Assembly (NCBI GenBank): GCA_947450325.1
Contig: CANFUT010000009.1
Coordinates: 1 to 64,000 of the forward strand
Origin: Flavobacteriia bacterium
GTDB lineage: Bacteria; Bacteroidota; Bacteroidia; Flavobacteriales_D; Crocinitomicaceae
Length of the DNA stretch: 64,000 nt
Direction of reading: 5' to 3'
Both the position numbers and the translations under genes were made by a program. A model generated the notes under the pieces. It saw only the letters and a list, made by a program, of their open reading frames with translations, was not told the DNA's origin and did not search any database. How positions within the stretch are numbered: the stretch's first letter is position 1; the number at the start of each line of letters is the position of its first letter. Shown here piece by piece: positions 8,711 through 16,568 of the stretch.

Positions 8711-9967
8711 ATGAAATCTATTTTTTTAGTATTCATTTTCGCTTTGATTGCCAATCTCGGAAGAAGTTCTCAAATTCTTGTTCCGATGGACGAAACGCAA
8801 ACCAATCACCTGAAATCTTATGGTGTCGCTTTTTGGATGCTTGAAAATGATTTGGTGATTGAATGGTTACTCAATTATCGCGGTGGTTCTTTTCTTTTCC
8901 CGCATTTGAAAGCGGTTGAGGAGGAATTGATCATTCGCGGAGTGAAATATGAAATCGTTTCTGACGGTCAAGCGAATTCAATCAAAAACCAAATTGCGAA
9001 TCCTGAAGTGAATCAGGAAGTCGTGCAACTTGAAAAAGCACCAAAAATTGCGGTTTATACGCCAGCAGGAACAATGCCGTGGGACGATGCGGTGACAATG
9101 GTGTTGGAATATGCCGAAATTCCTTACGATAAAATTTACGATTCAGCCATCGTAATGGGCGTTTTGCCAAAATACGATTGGTTGCATTTGCATCACGAGG
9201 ATTTTACTGGTCAATACGGTAAATTTTATGCGAGATACCGTGGTGAAGCTTGGTATAAAAAACAAGTCGAAGACGCTGAAGCAGATGCCAAAATGTTGGG
9301 ATTTCAAAAAGTTTCTGAATTAAAATTGCAAGTTGCCAACAACATCAAAAACTTTGTGGCAGGAGGCGGATTTTTGTTCACTATGTGCAGTGGAACTGAC
9401 AGTTATGATATCGCTTTAGCAGCGCACAATACTGATATTTGCGAATACATGTATGATGGCGACGGAATTGATCCAAATTGTCAGCAAGAATTGGATTTTG
9501 GCAATACATTCGCTTTCAAAGATTTTTTGTTGGTGAAAGATCCTTTGATGTACGAATATTCAAATATTGACGGCACCGAATTACATCGTTTACCTGAAAA
9601 CCAAGATAAATTTACTTTGTTTGATTTTTCCGCCAAATGGGACATTGTTCCCACAATGTTGACCCAATGTCACACCGACGTGATTGATGGATTTATGGGA
9701 CAAACTACAGACTTCAAAAAAGATTTGATTAAACCAAATGTTTTGATTTTAGGTGAAAATAAATCTTTAGGAACTGCGCGTTATTTGCACGGAGAAATGG
9801 GACAAGGAACTTGGACTTTTTACGGAGGCCACGACCCAGAAGATTTTCAGCACATGGTTGGAGATCCGCCGACAGATTTGAATTTACACCCAAATTCTCC
9901 TGGATATCGTTTGATTTTGAATAACATTCTTTTCCCAGCAGCGAAAAAGAAAAAGAGAAAAACGTAG
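8711..9967 (+). CDS. Secreted class I glutamine-amidotransferase-like protein
   Basis: The 418-residue product has a signal peptide (MKSIFLVFIFALIANLGRSS), so it acts outside the cytoplasm. In Bacteroidota genomes this family is often labelled asparagine synthetase B, as I recall, but the asparagine synthetase signatures (N-terminal Cys2, SGG-D pyrophosphate loop) are absent and an exported synthetase would be odd. Instead, residues 110-240 look like a GATase1-type fold. They contain KIAVYTPAGTMPWDDAV, YDWLHLHHEDFTG and a possible nucleophile elbow FLFTMCSGTDS with Cys226, and RYLHGEMGQGTWTFYGGHDP follows near the C-terminus. The C-terminus is very basic (KKKKRKT). Substrate unknown. It converges with the esterase gene, 10 bases away. 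Confidence 0.65.
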   Translation: MKSIFLVFIFALIANLGRSSQILVPMDETQTNHLKSYGVAFWMLENDLVIEWLLNYRGGSFLFPHLKAVEEELIIRGVKYEIVSDGQANSIKNQIANPEVNQEVVQLEKAPKIAVYTPAGTMPWDDAVTMVLEYAEIPYDKIYDSAIVMGVLPKYDWLHLHHEDFTGQYGKFYARYRGEAWYKKQVEDAEADAKMLGFQKVSELKLQVANNIKNFVAGGGFLFTMCSGTDSYDIALAAHNTDICEYMYDGDGIDPNCQQELDFGNTFAFKDFLLVKDPLMYEYSNIDGTELHRLPENQDKFTLFDFSAKWDIVPTMLTQCHTDVIDGFMGQTTDFKKDLIKPNVLILGENKSLGTARYLHGEMGQGTWTFYGGHDPEDFQHMVGDPPTDLNLHPNSPGYRLILNNILFPAAKKKKRKT

Positions 9968-9977
9968 ATTGACTAAA

Positions 9978-10667
9978 TTACTTTTCAATCACTCTTACTT
10001 GCTTGAACAACCAATCATACATTTCATCAGTTCTAAAAACGCGTTCTAAAGCGCCATGGTCGGCACCAGGATGAATCGTATAAATCAAATTTGAATCGTC
10101 CACAGCTTTGATGGCATTCACCATTTTTTCTGATTCCGAAATTGGAACTGCATAATCTTTATTTCCATGCTGAATCCACAAAGGAATAGTTGCCAAACAA
10201 GCTGCGTCTTTAGGATTTCCGCCGCCACACAAAGCAACTGCCGCGGTAATTTTGTCGGCATATTTACCCGCAAAATGTAAGGTTCCATATCCACCCAAAC
10301 TCATCCCTACCACATAAATTCTGCTGCTGTCCGTATTGTACGTTTTTTGAACATATTCTAACACCGTCAACACTTTATCAGGATCCCAAGAACCAGTTGC
10401 CACTTGCGGCGCAACCACAATCGCAGGAATTTTTCGTCCTTTATCAATTTCGTGAATCACTCCATAACGACGCACACGCTCCAAATCCATTCCCGACAAA
10501 CTTTTCCCATGCAAGAAAATCAACACCGGCGGTTTTGAATTCAAAATGCTATCCGCTGGCAAATTAATCCAAAAAGGATAAGCCGCTTTGTCTTTCATCG
10601 CTGTCAATTGACTAAACGCAAAAACAGGCAAAAATGAAACTAAAATGATTGAAAAAAATGTTTTCAT
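9978..10667 (-). CDS. Secreted alpha/beta hydrolase (esterase/phospholipase-like)
   Basis: A 229-residue enzyme with a signal peptide (ending AFSQ) and an alpha/beta-hydrolase fold. The oxyanion strand is PVLIFLHGKSLSG, the nucleophile elbow is GMSLGG (Ser123), the acid is in GNKDYAVP (Asp171) and the base is in GADHG (His204), so the full triad is present. The spacing resembles the carboxylesterase/feruloyl-esterase and PHB-depolymerase-like group. It probably cleaves an ester in the periplasm or outside the cell; the substrate cannot be told. It is the only gene of its transcription unit; a large palindrome lies 58 bases upstream of its start. Confidence 0.8.
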   Translation of the reverse strand: MKTFFSIILVSFLPVFAFSQLTAMKDKAAYPFWINLPADSILNSKPPVLIFLHGKSLSGMDLERVRRYGVIHEIDKGRKIPAIVVAPQVATGSWDPDKVLTVLEYVQKTYNTDSSRIYVVGMSLGGYGTLHFAGKYADKITAAVALCGGGNPKDAACLATIPLWIQHGNKDYAVPISESEKMVNAIKAVDDSNLIYTIHPGADHGALERVFRTDEMYDWLFKQVRVIEK

Positions 10668-10724
10668 AGTGGGTAATTGGAGTGCAAAGATAGGGTAAAA
10701 GATTTTAATGAATTTGGTTTTTAA

Positions 10725-10762
10725 TTTCTGTTGGGGCGCAATGCATTGCGCCCCAACAGAAA
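10725..10762. repeat. Perfect 38-bp GC-rich palindrome
   Basis: The left arm TTTCTGTTGGGGCGCAATG (10725-10743) is followed with no loop by its exact reverse complement (10744-10762). It is far richer in G+C than its surroundings, sits in the 196-nt gap between two minus-strand genes, and has no T tract on the minus strand after it, so it is not a classical terminator. It resembles a dispersed palindromic repeat. Confidence 0.85.
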
Positions 10763-10803
10763 AATTAACGTTTTAAGGTTACAATGTACAACGACAATTC
10801 CAT

Positions 10804-10860
10804 CTTAAAGCGTCGAAGAAGCGTGTCCTAAAATCTTAATATCTTAAAGCGAAGCGTGTC
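10804..10860. repeat. Two imperfect direct repeats, intergenic
   Basis: CTTAAAGCG...AAGCGTGTC occurs twice, at 10804-10827 (with six extra bases in the middle) and at 10843-10860, separated by AT-rich sequence including TCTTAATATCTTAAA. It ends 3 bases before the stop codon of the gene at 10864. Function unknown; it may be a decayed copy of a dispersed repeat. Confidence 0.5.
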
Positions 10861-10863
10861 TTT

Positions 10864-11355
10864 TCACTGTGGTCGGTAGATGTGCAATTCTCCCTTGTAG
10901 ATGTTTTTCAAATCAATGTCCGTTATTTCAACGCGATTGTTTCTTGTTCGAATATTTTGATGCGCTAATTTGTATTTTCCTGTTCCTGAAACTTGGTAAA
11001 TTACGGCTGTGTGGTGCAACATCATTTCCGTGTAAGTTACTTGGTCTTTGACGTATTTTAATTTCACATTTTCAAATTGAATGATGTCGCCAGGAAAAAT
11101 GCAATCTGTGTTGTGATCTACCTCTTGACCAAAAATATATTCCTTGTTCCATTTTGCATCCACAGATTCTAGTGCTTGGGCTGCTAGATCCCAACATTCG
11201 CCACGACCAACTTTTTTGTTGATTTTACTTTTCACAAATTTCAAAACGCCTAAATTTAGTGTTGGAATTTCATCGCAATCAGCAAGGCTGTCACTTTGGG
11301 AAAATCCGAAGGTTGCAAGCAAAAGGAAAATCAAAAATGTAAAATGCTTTTTCAT
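10864..11355 (-). CDS. Secreted Cys/His protein, possibly CHAP/NlpC-like
   Basis: This 163-residue exported protein has a signal peptide ending FGFSQ. After it comes GRGECWDLAAQAL (Cys54), then FPGDIIQFENV, HHTAVIYQV (His114/115) and LAHQN (His132). The order of a Cys in a G-ECWD-A helix, a GDIIQF strand, a His in H-AV-Y and a second polar residue resembles the papain-like CHAP/NlpC fold, which suggests peptidoglycan or peptide amide hydrolysis. This is inferred from motif order only. The gene is separated from the glycosyltransferase gene upstream by 41 bases on the same strand. Confidence 0.55.
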   Translation of the reverse strand: MKKHFTFLIFLLLATFGFSQSDSLADCDEIPTLNLGVLKFVKSKINKKVGRGECWDLAAQALESVDAKWNKEYIFGQEVDHNTDCIFPGDIIQFENVKLKYVKDQVTYTEMMLHHTAVIYQVSGTGKYKLAHQNIRTRNNRVEITDIDLKNIYKGELHIYRPQ

Positions 11356-11396
11356 GACTTTTGATTAAAAACGTTTATTCATGCTCAAGTTACAAA

Positions 11397-12857
11397 TCAT
11401 TTTTTTTCAAATTCATAAATGTTGTAGATTTTTTCAAAATGATGTATCTTCTTCAGATTGTAATGCTTATTCAATGTGTTTAAAATGTTATTTCCTGGAT
11501 TAGAAAAGTCGGCTCCAGCATCAAAATAAATCACTTTTGAGTTTAGTTTTACTTCAAATGGCATCGAATAAACTGGATAAATCGATTCTTGATTCAATTT
11601 AGAAATCATTTTGTCGTACACTTTTATTTGATCAACATCTTTGAACAATGAAAGATTGTAATAATAAGCAAAATTGAGTACAAAATCATGTCCGCAAACG
11701 ATGACAGAAGTTTCCTCTGTTTTCAGTTCTTTGAGTGCGTGAACTGCTTCTCGAACGTGGCGTTTGTTGTCTAAATTTGGTTTGAAAGTGGCGGCAAACA
11801 AAAGAATGATTGCGCCAGAAAAAATCCATTTCAAAGTTGGTTTTTCAAACACATAATCCAAGGAATAAATGATGACAAAGTAATAGCCAAATGAAACGAA
11901 AATCAAGTATCGTTCAATGAAAATCGGAATCCAAAAAGAAATTCCAAACATGAATAAAAATGGAAATAGAAACCAAATACAGACAATTTTTGCGTTCGTT
12001 GTTGTCGATTGGAAATCTTTATTCACAATCCATTTTACCAGCGCAGAAACGAGAATCAATAAACACAAAACGGTATTGACAGGTTGGTTTGAGAAAATCC
12101 AAAGCATGTTGTACAAACTTTCAATTCCTGTAGGTTTTTCAATCCAAGTTCCATTCGCCGCAGAATGACCAAAACGGCCGATTAAAATCCATAGATTGGG
12201 TGCGAAAAGCATTAAAACGCCAACTCCGGACAATACAAATTTCCAGAAAAATCTTTTTCTTAAATCTGAAATTACGATGATTGAAAGTCCTTGAATAGCA
12301 AAGACGAAAAATCCAAAATAATGGGTGTAAAATAACAACGTATTGAGAAGTATGAGTAACCAAAAATATTTCCGATTTTCTGTATGTTCAATGAATTGAA
12401 TGAAGACATAAATCGCACAAACGGTCAGTAAACCAAACAAACTGTAAACGCGTGCTTCGTGGGCAAAAAACAAATGAAAGTTGGTGAATGTAAAAAGTAA
12501 TGCGGTGAACAATCCAACTTTAAAATGAAATATTTTGTTTCCAAGTAAGAAAATCATCACTGCAGTCACACTGCTAAAAATCATCGGTAAAAATCGCACT
12601 GAAAAAGGTGAAATCCCGAATGTTTTAATCCAAAAATGCAAAATGAGCTCAAAAAATGGTGGATTATTTCCCAAATAAAGTTGATGAACAATATTTCTCA
12701 CCGACATCTGAGCATGATAAATACTGAAAGGTTCATCCCAGGCAATCGACTCGCTTGAAATGAAAATGACTTTCAGTAAAATATTGAGCAAAAGCAAAGA
12801 AATCGCTGTAATCCAAAGTTTTTTCTTCAATTTTCTGTAATTTTTTCGTTGCTTCAA
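11397..12857 (-). CDS. Membrane glycosyltransferase, GT39/ArnT-like family
   Basis: This product of up to 486 residues has about ten hydrophobic segments and the family signature WDEPFSIYHA after the first membrane helix, followed by NNPPFFELILHFW and FSVRFLPMIFS. These are hallmarks of polyprenol-phosphate-sugar-dependent glycosyltransferases of the PMT/ArnT type (GT-C fold), with the Asp-Glu as catalytic acidic residues. It would transfer a sugar to a lipid or protein at the outer face of the inner membrane; acceptor unknown. The TTG at 12857 overlaps a -7-like box TAGCTTTG (12855-12862), so translation may really begin at an internal TTG, for example at 12830. Confidence 0.8.
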   Translation of the reverse strand: MKQRKNYRKLKKKLWITAISLLLLNILLKVIFISSESIAWDEPFSIYHAQMSVRNIVHQLYLGNNPPFFELILHFWIKTFGISPFSVRFLPMIFSSVTAVMIFLLGNKIFHFKVGLFTALLFTFTNFHLFFAHEARVYSLFGLLTVCAIYVFIQFIEHTENRKYFWLLILLNTLLFYTHYFGFFVFAIQGLSIIVISDLRKRFFWKFVLSGVGVLMLFAPNLWILIGRFGHSAANGTWIEKPTGIESLYNMLWIFSNQPVNTVLCLLILVSALVKWIVNKDFQSTTTNAKIVCIWFLFPFLFMFGISFWIPIFIERYLIFVSFGYYFVIIYSLDYVFEKPTLKWIFSGAIILLFAATFKPNLDNKRHVREAVHALKELKTEETSVIVCGHDFVLNFAYYYNLSLFKDVDQIKVYDKMISKLNQESIYPVYSMPFEVKLNSKVIYFDAGADFSNPGNNILNTLNKHYNLKKIHHFEKIYNIYEFEKK

Positions 12858-12987
12858 AGCTAATTACTTTTAACTAATTGACAATTTTTACCTGCAATCA
12901 ATCCACTGAATTCTAGAAATAGTCAACTGTTTGTAAATCAATGTAGGTTTTTCCATTTTTTATTGTTGAAATCTTTCCTTTATCGCA

Positions 12988-13018
12988 TTGTAATAGAAAA
13001 GATTAATGTCTAATTTCG
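12988..13018 (+). promoter_or_regulatory. Possible promoter of the WYL regulator gene
   Basis: TTG at 12988-12990 and TAATTTCG at 13011-13018 are 20 bases apart, matching the Bacteroidota -33/-7 layout except for one base in the -7 box. A second box AAACTTTG (13029-13036) lies just before the ATG. Confidence 0.4.
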
Positions 13019-13040
13019 TTCAAAAGCAAAACTTTGTTTT

Positions 13041-14057
13041 ATGCCACAGATTAAAAATGCGATTATTCGATTTAGAATTATTGACCGTTGTTTACGCAAC
13101 AAGTACAAGCCTTTCCCAACAAAAAGTGATTTAAGAACTGCCTGTGAGGAAGCGCTTTTTGGAAGTGAAGATGGTGCTAACATTTGCGATTCTACCATAG
13201 AAAAAGACATGTTCGCTATGAAAATGGAACATGATGCTCCTATCAAATACAGCAAAAGAGAAGGCGGATATTATTACACTGATGAAGATTTCTCAATCAA
13301 TGATATTCCATTAAGCGAAGACGATATCGATGCAATTAAATTCGCAACCAATACTTTGATACATTTTCGAGATTCTGCAATGTTCAAACAATTTGGTTTT
13401 GCCATTGATAAAATTTTTGATCGTGTAAATATTTCTCCAGACCCAAATGCAGCAGATATCGGGAGTTATGTGCAATTTGAAGTAGGCGTTTCTGCTATAG
13501 GAAATGAATTTTTAGCTCCAATTTTAAATGCAATTCGCGGGAAAAATTTCATTCATTTTGATTACGAAAGTTTTGTCAACGGAAAGAAAAAATCGAGAAG
13601 AGTTGTTCCTTTGTTATTGAAAGAATACAGAAATCGTTGGTATTTAATTTCTTATGATATCGACAAAGAAAGCATCATTACCTACGCTTTGGAAAGAATG
13701 GAAGATGTGATCATGAGCAATAAAGTTTACAATGAACCAATTGCTTTCAATGCGGAGAAATTCTTCAAAAATGCAGTTGGAATCACAGCAAGCGACAGTG
13801 CAACACCTGAAAAAGTAATCATCAAAGCAGATAATGTTGCTGCCAAATATATTGATTCACAACCTTTTCATCAAAGTCAAAAAGTAGAGAAAATCGGTAA
13901 AAACAAAACTGTTTTTTCTATGGAAGTTTTGATTTCAGAGGAATTAATCAGATCACTTTTGAGCTATGCAGGCGAAGTAGAAGTAATTGAACCTTTGAGC
14001 TTGAGAGAAATGATGGTAAAAAGATTGGTGGAAATGTGTGATAAATATTATATCTAA
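13041..14057 (+). CDS. WYL-domain transcriptional regulator
   Basis: A 338-residue cytoplasmic protein. The first 80 residues form a helix-turn-helix-like region (NAIIRFRIIDRCLRNKYKPF onward). The WYL domain follows, with NRWYLISYDIDKESI at about 197-211 and flanking FHFDY-like and basic residues. WYL domains bind ligands, in some cases nucleic-acid species, and control HTH repressors in DNA-damage, CRISPR and phage-defence settings. Here the neighbours are ordinary, so a housekeeping regulator is more likely. The C-terminal WCX-like part ends REMMVKRLVEM. It converges with apaG, 6 bases apart. Confidence 0.85.
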   Translation: MPQIKNAIIRFRIIDRCLRNKYKPFPTKSDLRTACEEALFGSEDGANICDSTIEKDMFAMKMEHDAPIKYSKREGGYYYTDEDFSINDIPLSEDDIDAIKFATNTLIHFRDSAMFKQFGFAIDKIFDRVNISPDPNAADIGSYVQFEVGVSAIGNEFLAPILNAIRGKNFIHFDYESFVNGKKKSRRVVPLLLKEYRNRWYLISYDIDKESIITYALERMEDVIMSNKVYNEPIAFNAEKFFKNAVGITASDSATPEKVIIKADNVAAKYIDSQPFHQSQKVEKIGKNKTVFSMEVLISEELIRSLLSYAGEVEVIEPLSLREMMVKRLVEMCDKYYI

Positions 14058-14063
14058 AAAGCT

Positions 14064-14453
14064 TTAATTTAGCTTTGAAGGCGTAATCAAATCGAATCGA
14101 GGAATCAATACAGGAAATTCAACGCCAGTTTGCTTATTCACGAAAGTATAGTGTCCAGTCATAAATCCAATTTCACTTTTGAGATCGCAACCACTTGAAT
14201 AAGTGTAAGTTTCTCCAGCTTCTAATACTGGTTGTTGACCTACAACACCTTCGCCGCTCACATATTTCGGCGCATTCAATGAATCGTAAATAAACCAATC
14301 TCTGCGCAATAATTGAACGGTAAAAGGATTGAAATTTTCAATACTAATCTTATAATCAAAATAGAAAACATCAACTTGCAAACCAGACAATTCAGGTCTA
14401 AACTGACTAACGACAGTAATTTTGATTCCTTCTGTAATGGCTGTTATTGTCAT
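14064..14453 (-). CDS. apaG: ApaG domain protein
   Basis: This 129-residue protein matches ApaG, a fibronectin-like beta sandwich, along its whole length. The visible landmarks are YKISIENFNPFTVQLLRRDW, VSGEGVVGQQPVLEAGETYTY, SGCDLKSEIGFMTGHYTF and FPVLIPRFDL. In enterobacteria ApaG is linked to Co2+ resistance and Mg2+ efflux and sits near apaH; here apaH is absent and the gene stands alone. The biochemical function is not firmly known. The 225 bases upstream of its start, before the next gene, hold nothing recognisable. Confidence 0.93.
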   Translation of the reverse strand: MTITAITEGIKITVVSQFRPELSGLQVDVFYFDYKISIENFNPFTVQLLRRDWFIYDSLNAPKYVSGEGVVGQQPVLEAGETYTYSSGCDLKSEIGFMTGHYTFVNKQTGVEFPVLIPRFDLITPSKLN

Positions 14454-14678
14454 AACAATTGATTTAAATTATTAATCTCCTTGTGAAACTAACGAATAAA
14501 GTTAGTTAATAGTTTTCCTAAATGTTAAAACAACTAAAATTTAACAAATCAACAATGAAAAAAATGGGTTTTTAGATTGATTTTTTTGCTCAACTTTTGT
14601 GTAGTAATCAGTTTCATTTAATTCTAAATATATAATAATTATTTGATTATGGAAATAAAATCACATTTTTTTTGTGAC

Positions 14679-15632
14679 CTAGTCAAAGAATCTGATGTTT
14701 TCTTTTTCTTCAATTGACTTACATCCTTGCAATCCACCCGTATGTAAAAAAACGACTTTTTGATTGTCGAATTCTGACGATTTTAGGGTTTCGACCAAGG
14801 CGTAAAAAGCTTTCGCTGTGTAAACAGGATCGAGTGGAAGTTGATGAATTTGGTAAGTATCTTTGATGAATTGCAAAAGTTCAGGCGTGTATTTTCCGTA
14901 TCCTCCAAAATGAAATTCTTCGTGAACATTGACTTTAGCTACTAAATCTGATGCAAGATTTTCATCAAACAAAAACCAATTTAAATGATTTTGCATTGTT
15001 TTTTGAACATCAAATCCTTTCAAAACGGGAACTACGTGCAATTCTGTTCTTTCTGGTAAACCTAGCAATAGTCCGCAACTGGTTGTTGTTGTTCCCTGCG
15101 CAACAAAAACATGGTCAATATCAGCAGGAAGTTCCTTCCAAATCGCTTGACAACCAATAATTCCAAAATAATTGGCACCGCCTTCAGGAACTGCATAAAA
15201 TCCCGGATTTTCAAGTTTCAATTCGTCAATAAATAGTTTGTCATTGTGCAAAACATACATTTCACGCGATAGAAATTGCAATTCCATGCCCAATTCACTG
15301 CATCGTCGCAAAGTGTGATTTGCATCTTTGTTCAATTCATCTCCTCTCACAAAACCGATAGATTTTAATCCACAAGCTTTCGCTGCAAAAGCTGTTGCGA
15401 GCAAATGATTTGAAAATGCGCCTCCAAAGGTGAAAATTCCATCACATTTGTATTGCTTTGCTTGTTCAATATTGTAGGATAGTTTACGCCATTTATTTCC
15501 AGAAACTTCTGGATGCAATAAATCATCTCTTTTGACCCAAACTTTGATGTTGCGTTCATCCCAATCTTTGTTTTGCAAAAGTTGCAAAATGGATTTTTCT
15601 TGTTGAATAAAATGCGTTGGACTTTCTGACAT
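14679..15632 (-). CDS. PLP-dependent ACC deaminase/D-cysteine desulfhydrase family
   Basis: A 317-residue fold-type II PLP enzyme. The Schiff-base lysine is Lys47 in HPEVSGNKWRK. FTFGGAFSNHLLATA is the Asn/Ser phosphate and substrate loop, and VAQGTTTTSCGLLLG resembles the phosphate-binding Gly/Thr loop. The C-terminal VVFLHTGGLQG is typical of the ACC deaminase/D-cysteine desulfhydrase group. Either it opens 1-aminocyclopropane-1-carboxylate or it breaks down D-cysteine to pyruvate, sulfide and ammonia. In bacteria without a plant association the second is more likely, but the sequence alone does not decide. It is divergent from the DUF5522 gene. Confidence 0.85.
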   Translation of the reverse strand: MSESPTHFIQQEKSILQLLQNKDWDERNIKVWVKRDDLLHPEVSGNKWRKLSYNIEQAKQYKCDGIFTFGGAFSNHLLATAFAAKACGLKSIGFVRGDELNKDANHTLRRCSELGMELQFLSREMYVLHNDKLFIDELKLENPGFYAVPEGGANYFGIIGCQAIWKELPADIDHVFVAQGTTTTSCGLLLGLPERTELHVVPVLKGFDVQKTMQNHLNWFLFDENLASDLVAKVNVHEEFHFGGYGKYTPELLQFIKDTYQIHQLPLDPVYTAKAFYALVETLKSSEFDNQKVVFLHTGGLQGCKSIEEKENIRFFD

Positions 15633-15682
15633 ATTAATTTGAATCGGGCAACTTTTTCAAAGATAAAAACTAATTTTGCATC

Positions 15683-15871
15683 ATGAGCGATGATTTTTCA
15701 GGTTTTTCAAAAAGAAGTAAAATGGATCCAGAAGATTATTATTTGAGTCCAGAGGGCTACATCGTTTTTACTGAAAAATATCATTTAAAGCGCGGATATT
15801 GTTGCAAAAGTGGATGCAAAAATTGTCCTTATGGCTTCAATAAGAAAACAAGTACGATTGAAAAAAAGTAA
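15683..15871 (+). CDS. DUF5522 family small Cys-rich protein
   Basis: The 62-residue product matches DUF5522: DPEDYYLSPEGYIVFTEKYH followed by KRGYCCKSGCKNCPYGF. The four cysteines in CC-x3-C-x2-C may bind a metal such as zinc or a cluster, which is inference. It is small and cytoplasmic, with no known function. A TAATTTTG box (15671-15678) ends 4 bases before the ATG, so the transcript is probably leaderless. It converges with the acyltransferase gene with one base between stop codons. Confidence 0.85.
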   Translation: MSDDFSGFSKRSKMDPEDYYLSPEGYIVFTEKYHLKRGYCCKSGCKNCPYGFNKKTSTIEKK

Positions 15872-15872
15872 T

Positions 15873-16460
15873 TTATTTCGATTCTTTTAAAGCTCTTTTT
15901 TCATCGTCTTCCACAGTAAAAATTCCATTTTCAGGAAATCTGCCCTCGTATTTGCTCAAAATCTCCTTGATACTTGCAATGTCAGCATCTGAATTTCCAG
16001 TTGGTTGGAATAAAGTAGAGTAGAATCCACCGATTTTCTTTTTGTAATCGATGTAACCTATGTAAATCGGCACATTTGCTTTTTGAGCGATGTAATAAAA
16101 TCCTTTTTTCCAATTTGGACTGTATGAACGCGTTCCTTCTGGCGTAAAAACCATGAACATCGTTTCATTGTTGTTGAAATAATCAACTGCTTGATCAGTA
16201 AAATTATTGTTTGATTTACGATCAACAGGAATTCCACCAATCGCTTTCAAGAACCAGCCCAATGGCCAAAAAAACAATTCTTTTTTAATCAAAAAAGTAC
16301 CTTTGATATTGTATTGCATGAACGCGACTTTTCCAATGATAAAATCCCAATTGGAAGTGTGCGGACCCATCACAACGACCGCTTTTTTCACACCCTCAGG
16401 CGAATGCGGATCTATCCTCCAACCAAACATTTTCAAAATAAACATCAAAAACTTTCCCAT
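15873..16460 (-). CDS. 1-acyl-sn-glycerol-3-phosphate acyltransferase-like protein
   Basis: The 195-residue product has the PlsC acyltransferase motifs: HTSNWD (HX4D, His34-Asp39) as the catalytic block, the GGIPVDRKSNNNF block, and TPEGTRS. There is no clear membrane helix, only hydrophobic patches. Family members transfer an acyl chain from acyl-ACP or acyl-CoA to a lysophospholipid or a similar acceptor at the inner membrane. At 195 residues it is shorter than canonical PlsC (about 245), as is the Bacteroidota subfamily often called an acyltransferase or glycerol acyltransferase. Acceptor not certain. Confidence 0.85.
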   Translation of the reverse strand: MGKFLMFILKMFGWRIDPHSPEGVKKAVVVMGPHTSNWDFIIGKVAFMQYNIKGTFLIKKELFFWPLGWFLKAIGGIPVDRKSNNNFTDQAVDYFNNNETMFMVFTPEGTRSYSPNWKKGFYYIAQKANVPIYIGYIDYKKKIGGFYSTLFQPTGNSDADIASIKEILSKYEGRFPENGIFTVEDDEKRALKESK

Positions 16461-16497
16461 GCCACAAAGATAACGCTATTCACAATATGAAAGCTAA

Positions 16498-16539
16498 ATC
16501 CTAATTCCCAATCCCTAAATCCTATGTCCTAATGCCTAA
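16498..16539. repeat. Heptanucleotide tandem repeat, 6 units
   Basis: Six 7-bp units follow in exact phase: ATCCTAA, TTCCCAA, TCCCTAA, ATCCTAT, GTCCTAA and TGCCTAA (consensus nTCCTAA). It lies in the 108-nt gap between divergent genes. A related 7-bp tract occurs at 62157-62219. Confidence 0.8.
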
Positions 16540-16568
16540 ATTTCCCTCCAAATCATTACCTTTATCCC

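Noticed and set aside
8711-9967. Asparagine synthetase B
   Set aside because: The needed catalytic motifs are absent and the protein is secreted.
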